NCBI GenBank assembly: GCA_963579025.1
Contig: CAUZFZ010000038.1
Coordinates: forward strand, 1-64,000
From: CAUZFZ01 sp963579025
GTDB lineage: Bacteria; Planctomycetota; Planctomycetia; Planctomycetales; Planctomycetaceae
Direction of reading: 5' to 3'
DNA length: 64,000 bases
This document shows positions 62,844 to 64,000 of the stretch, piece by piece; within the stretch, counting starts at the first letter, position 1, and the number at the start of each line of letters is the position of its first letter. A model generated the notes under the pieces. It was not told the DNA's origin and did no database searches. It was given only the letters and a program-made list of their open reading frames with translations. The translations under genes and the position numbers were made by a program.

Positions 62844-63749
62844 TTGCCCGGCGTCTCTAGGGAAAGGACCACCGCGATTCATCTGTTGCTTCCATTCTGT
62901 TCCAGCGTGCTGGTCGTTTTCGGATTGCTGAATCTGCAGCGGGCACAACAACGCGGGGCGTCGACGTGGACTTCGATGATCGTGGTGTGCTGGGCATGCG
63001 CGTGTGTGTTTCCCGCACTGGCGCTTATGGGCGGGACGATGCAGCCCGTCAGTCTGCTCTGGCAGCCGGCCATCATCGGTGGCCTGTTTATTGCCGGCCA
63101 ACTGTTTACGTTTCTGGCGGTCGATCGCGGAGATGTGTCGATTGCAGCTCCAGTGCTGGGCATCAAGGTACTAATCGTTCCCGCGTCGGCTCCGTTCTTC
63201 GTTGACGAGGAGTTGTCCGCGAAGATCTGGATCGCGGCAGCCATTGCCGTCGTTGGCATCGGATTCGTGCAGGCTCGGGATCAGTCGATCCAGCGGTCGC
63301 GGATTCTAGCCTCCGTCGGATTTGCCCTGCTGGCGGCCTGCTCCATGACGCTGTTCGACCTGCTGATTCAGCGTTGGGCTCCAGCCTGGGGAGCCGGCTA
63401 CTTTCTTCCAATCGCGTTTGGATTCGCCGCTGTCTTTTCGCTGGCGTTTGTTCGATTGGCCGATCGTCCCGGTGAACTGCGGCAAATGGACGTGGTCCGT
63501 CCTCTGGCCATCGGAGCGGTGCTGATGGCTGTTCAGGCAATTGGAATGACAGTCACACTGGGCCTGTTCGGAGACGCGACGCGAGTCAATATTGTGTATT
63601 CGTTAAGAGGCCTCTGGGGAGTGCTCCTGACCTGGGTTCTGGCTCAACGTCTGGCGGAACCTGGTTCCATTGCTGGTAATCGCACAATGACAATGCGGCT
63701 TATCGGAGCCGTGCTGATCGGTATCTCCGTGGTGATCTCCGTGACATGA
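62844..63749 (+). CDS. EamA/DMT-type transporter
   Basis: A protein of about 290-301 aa with nine to ten hydrophobic segments in two halves, like drug/metabolite (EamA) transporters: QPAIIGGLFIAGQLFTFLAV, VSIAAPVLGIKVLIVPASAP, IAAAIAVVGIGFV, then RGLWGVLLTWVLAQRL and LIGAVLIGISVVISV. Substrate unknown. The start is uncertain: TTG 62844 begins the frame, while AGGGAAAGG eight to ten bases before an ATT codon (62877) would suit a rare start there. No ATG lies near the first helix. Confidence 0.78.
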   Translation: MPGVSRERTTAIHLLLPFCSSVLVVFGLLNLQRAQQRGASTWTSMIVVCWACACVFPALALMGGTMQPVSLLWQPAIIGGLFIAGQLFTFLAVDRGDVSIAAPVLGIKVLIVPASAPFFVDEELSAKIWIAAAIAVVGIGFVQARDQSIQRSRILASVGFALLAACSMTLFDLLIQRWAPAWGAGYFLPIAFGFAAVFSLAFVRLADRPGELRQMDVVRPLAIGAVLMAVQAIGMTVTLGLFGDATRVNIVYSLRGLWGVLLTWVLAQRLAEPGSIAGNRTMTMRLIGAVLIGISVVISVT

Positions 63750-63797
63750 GACGAAGCTGTTGCCATGAGCCGCCTCGACGGACATGGTGGTCGGTCC

Positions 63798-64000
63798 TCA
63801 GGCCAAACTCGGCGCCGGAGCTCGCCGCTCGGCCAGGTCGGCGACGGGCTTGATGGCTTCGGCCGGAGACTTTGGCGGGCTTGCAACGGCGGCTGCAGTA
63901 CCAGCGACTTTAGCCGCGGGGCTGGCACCTGCTTTCGACGCGGAGCACGGCGGTGTCGCGGCCGCTTCCTCTTCTGGTTCACCGAGGCCGTTCAGCTTCT
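63798..64000 (-). CDS. C-terminal part of an Ala/Pro-rich protein (incomplete)
   Basis: A frame open from the window edge to TGA 63800-63798 encodes about 66 residues with Ala-, Pro-, Ser- and Lys-rich composition (KLNGLGEPEEEAAATPP, SPAEAIKPVADLAERR). High GC in third codon positions fits coding on this strand. The rest lies beyond the window, so the product cannot be named. Confidence 0.45.
   Translation of the reverse strand, partial: KLNGLGEPEEEAAATPPCSASKAGASPAAKVAGTAAAVASPPKSPAEAIKPVADLAERRAPAPSLA

Overview
The window looks like a chromosomal segment of a planctomycete (order Planctomycetales or close relatives). The evidence is the combination of families typical of that phylum. These are paired DUF1501 with DUF1549/DUF1553 or DUF1800 genes, a DUF1559 pseudopilin-like protein with an H-x9-DG C-terminus, and a kinase-WD40 giant with a planctomycete-type N-terminus. 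There is also a Cys-rich YTV-type wall protein, a 3164-residue surface protein with a LEPR-XLL-like leader, and a neutral-ceramidase-like protein. GC content is high and Shine-Dalgarno sequences are often weak. No rRNA, tRNA or CRISPR array was found.

Layout. 0-4.4 kb is a decayed, repeat-rich accessory region. It holds three paralogous short ORFs resembling the N-terminus of planctomycete Ser/Thr kinases, several copies of a roughly 115-bp triple-hairpin repeat, a class III nucleotidyl cyclase remnant and a 370-bp nested palindrome. 4.4-12.4 kb is a minus-strand run: kinase-WD40 giant, gluzincin peptidase, small lipoprotein, HU-like protein and rsgA. 12.7-25.5 kb carries the YTV-type wall protein, a TIGR03032-like protein and the giant FG-GAP/Calx-beta/RTX surface protein. 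25.9-32 kb holds an AhpD-like gene with an in-frame TGA (probable selenoprotein), a GT39 glycosyltransferase, a PAP2 phosphatase, a ferredoxin and a cyclophilin. 32.7-35 kb has a DUF1559 gene with its partner, then truncated transposase and ECF-sigma fragments. 35.1-39.1 kb is a compact operon with a membrane protein, a membrane-anchored SRPBCC protein, an E1-like/RRE protein, YcaO and a SagB-type dehydrogenase. This is the enzyme set of an azol(in)e-forming (TOMM) RiPP cluster, but without a recognised precursor. 39.2-45.2 kb is a DUF1501, TolB-like, DUF1549/1553 operon plus a repeat lipoprotein. 45.4-50.4 kb has a YggS-like protein, an outer-membrane protein, methionine aminopeptidase and a triple-MCE protein. 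50.4-59.3 kb holds secreted catabolic or surface enzymes and a DUF1800-DUF1501 pair. 59.4-64 kb has a small membrane protein, a STAS-less SulP transporter, a GxxExxY gene in a cassette with inverted-repeat ends, a DMT transporter and a partial Ala/Pro-rich protein.

The strongest unusual signals are four. First, the AhpD/CMD-family gene has a CxxU motif followed by a hairpin whose GGUCU loop matches the E. coli fdhF SECIS loop. Second, the TOMM-type operon has the ycaO stop codon sitting inside an 18-bp tandem repeat of seven units. Third, an intergenic palindromic repeat is inserted in frame in the WD40 region of the kinase giant. Fourth, several palindromic elements look non-autonomous or mobile. 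Function calls rest on motif recognition by eye; no database search was possible.
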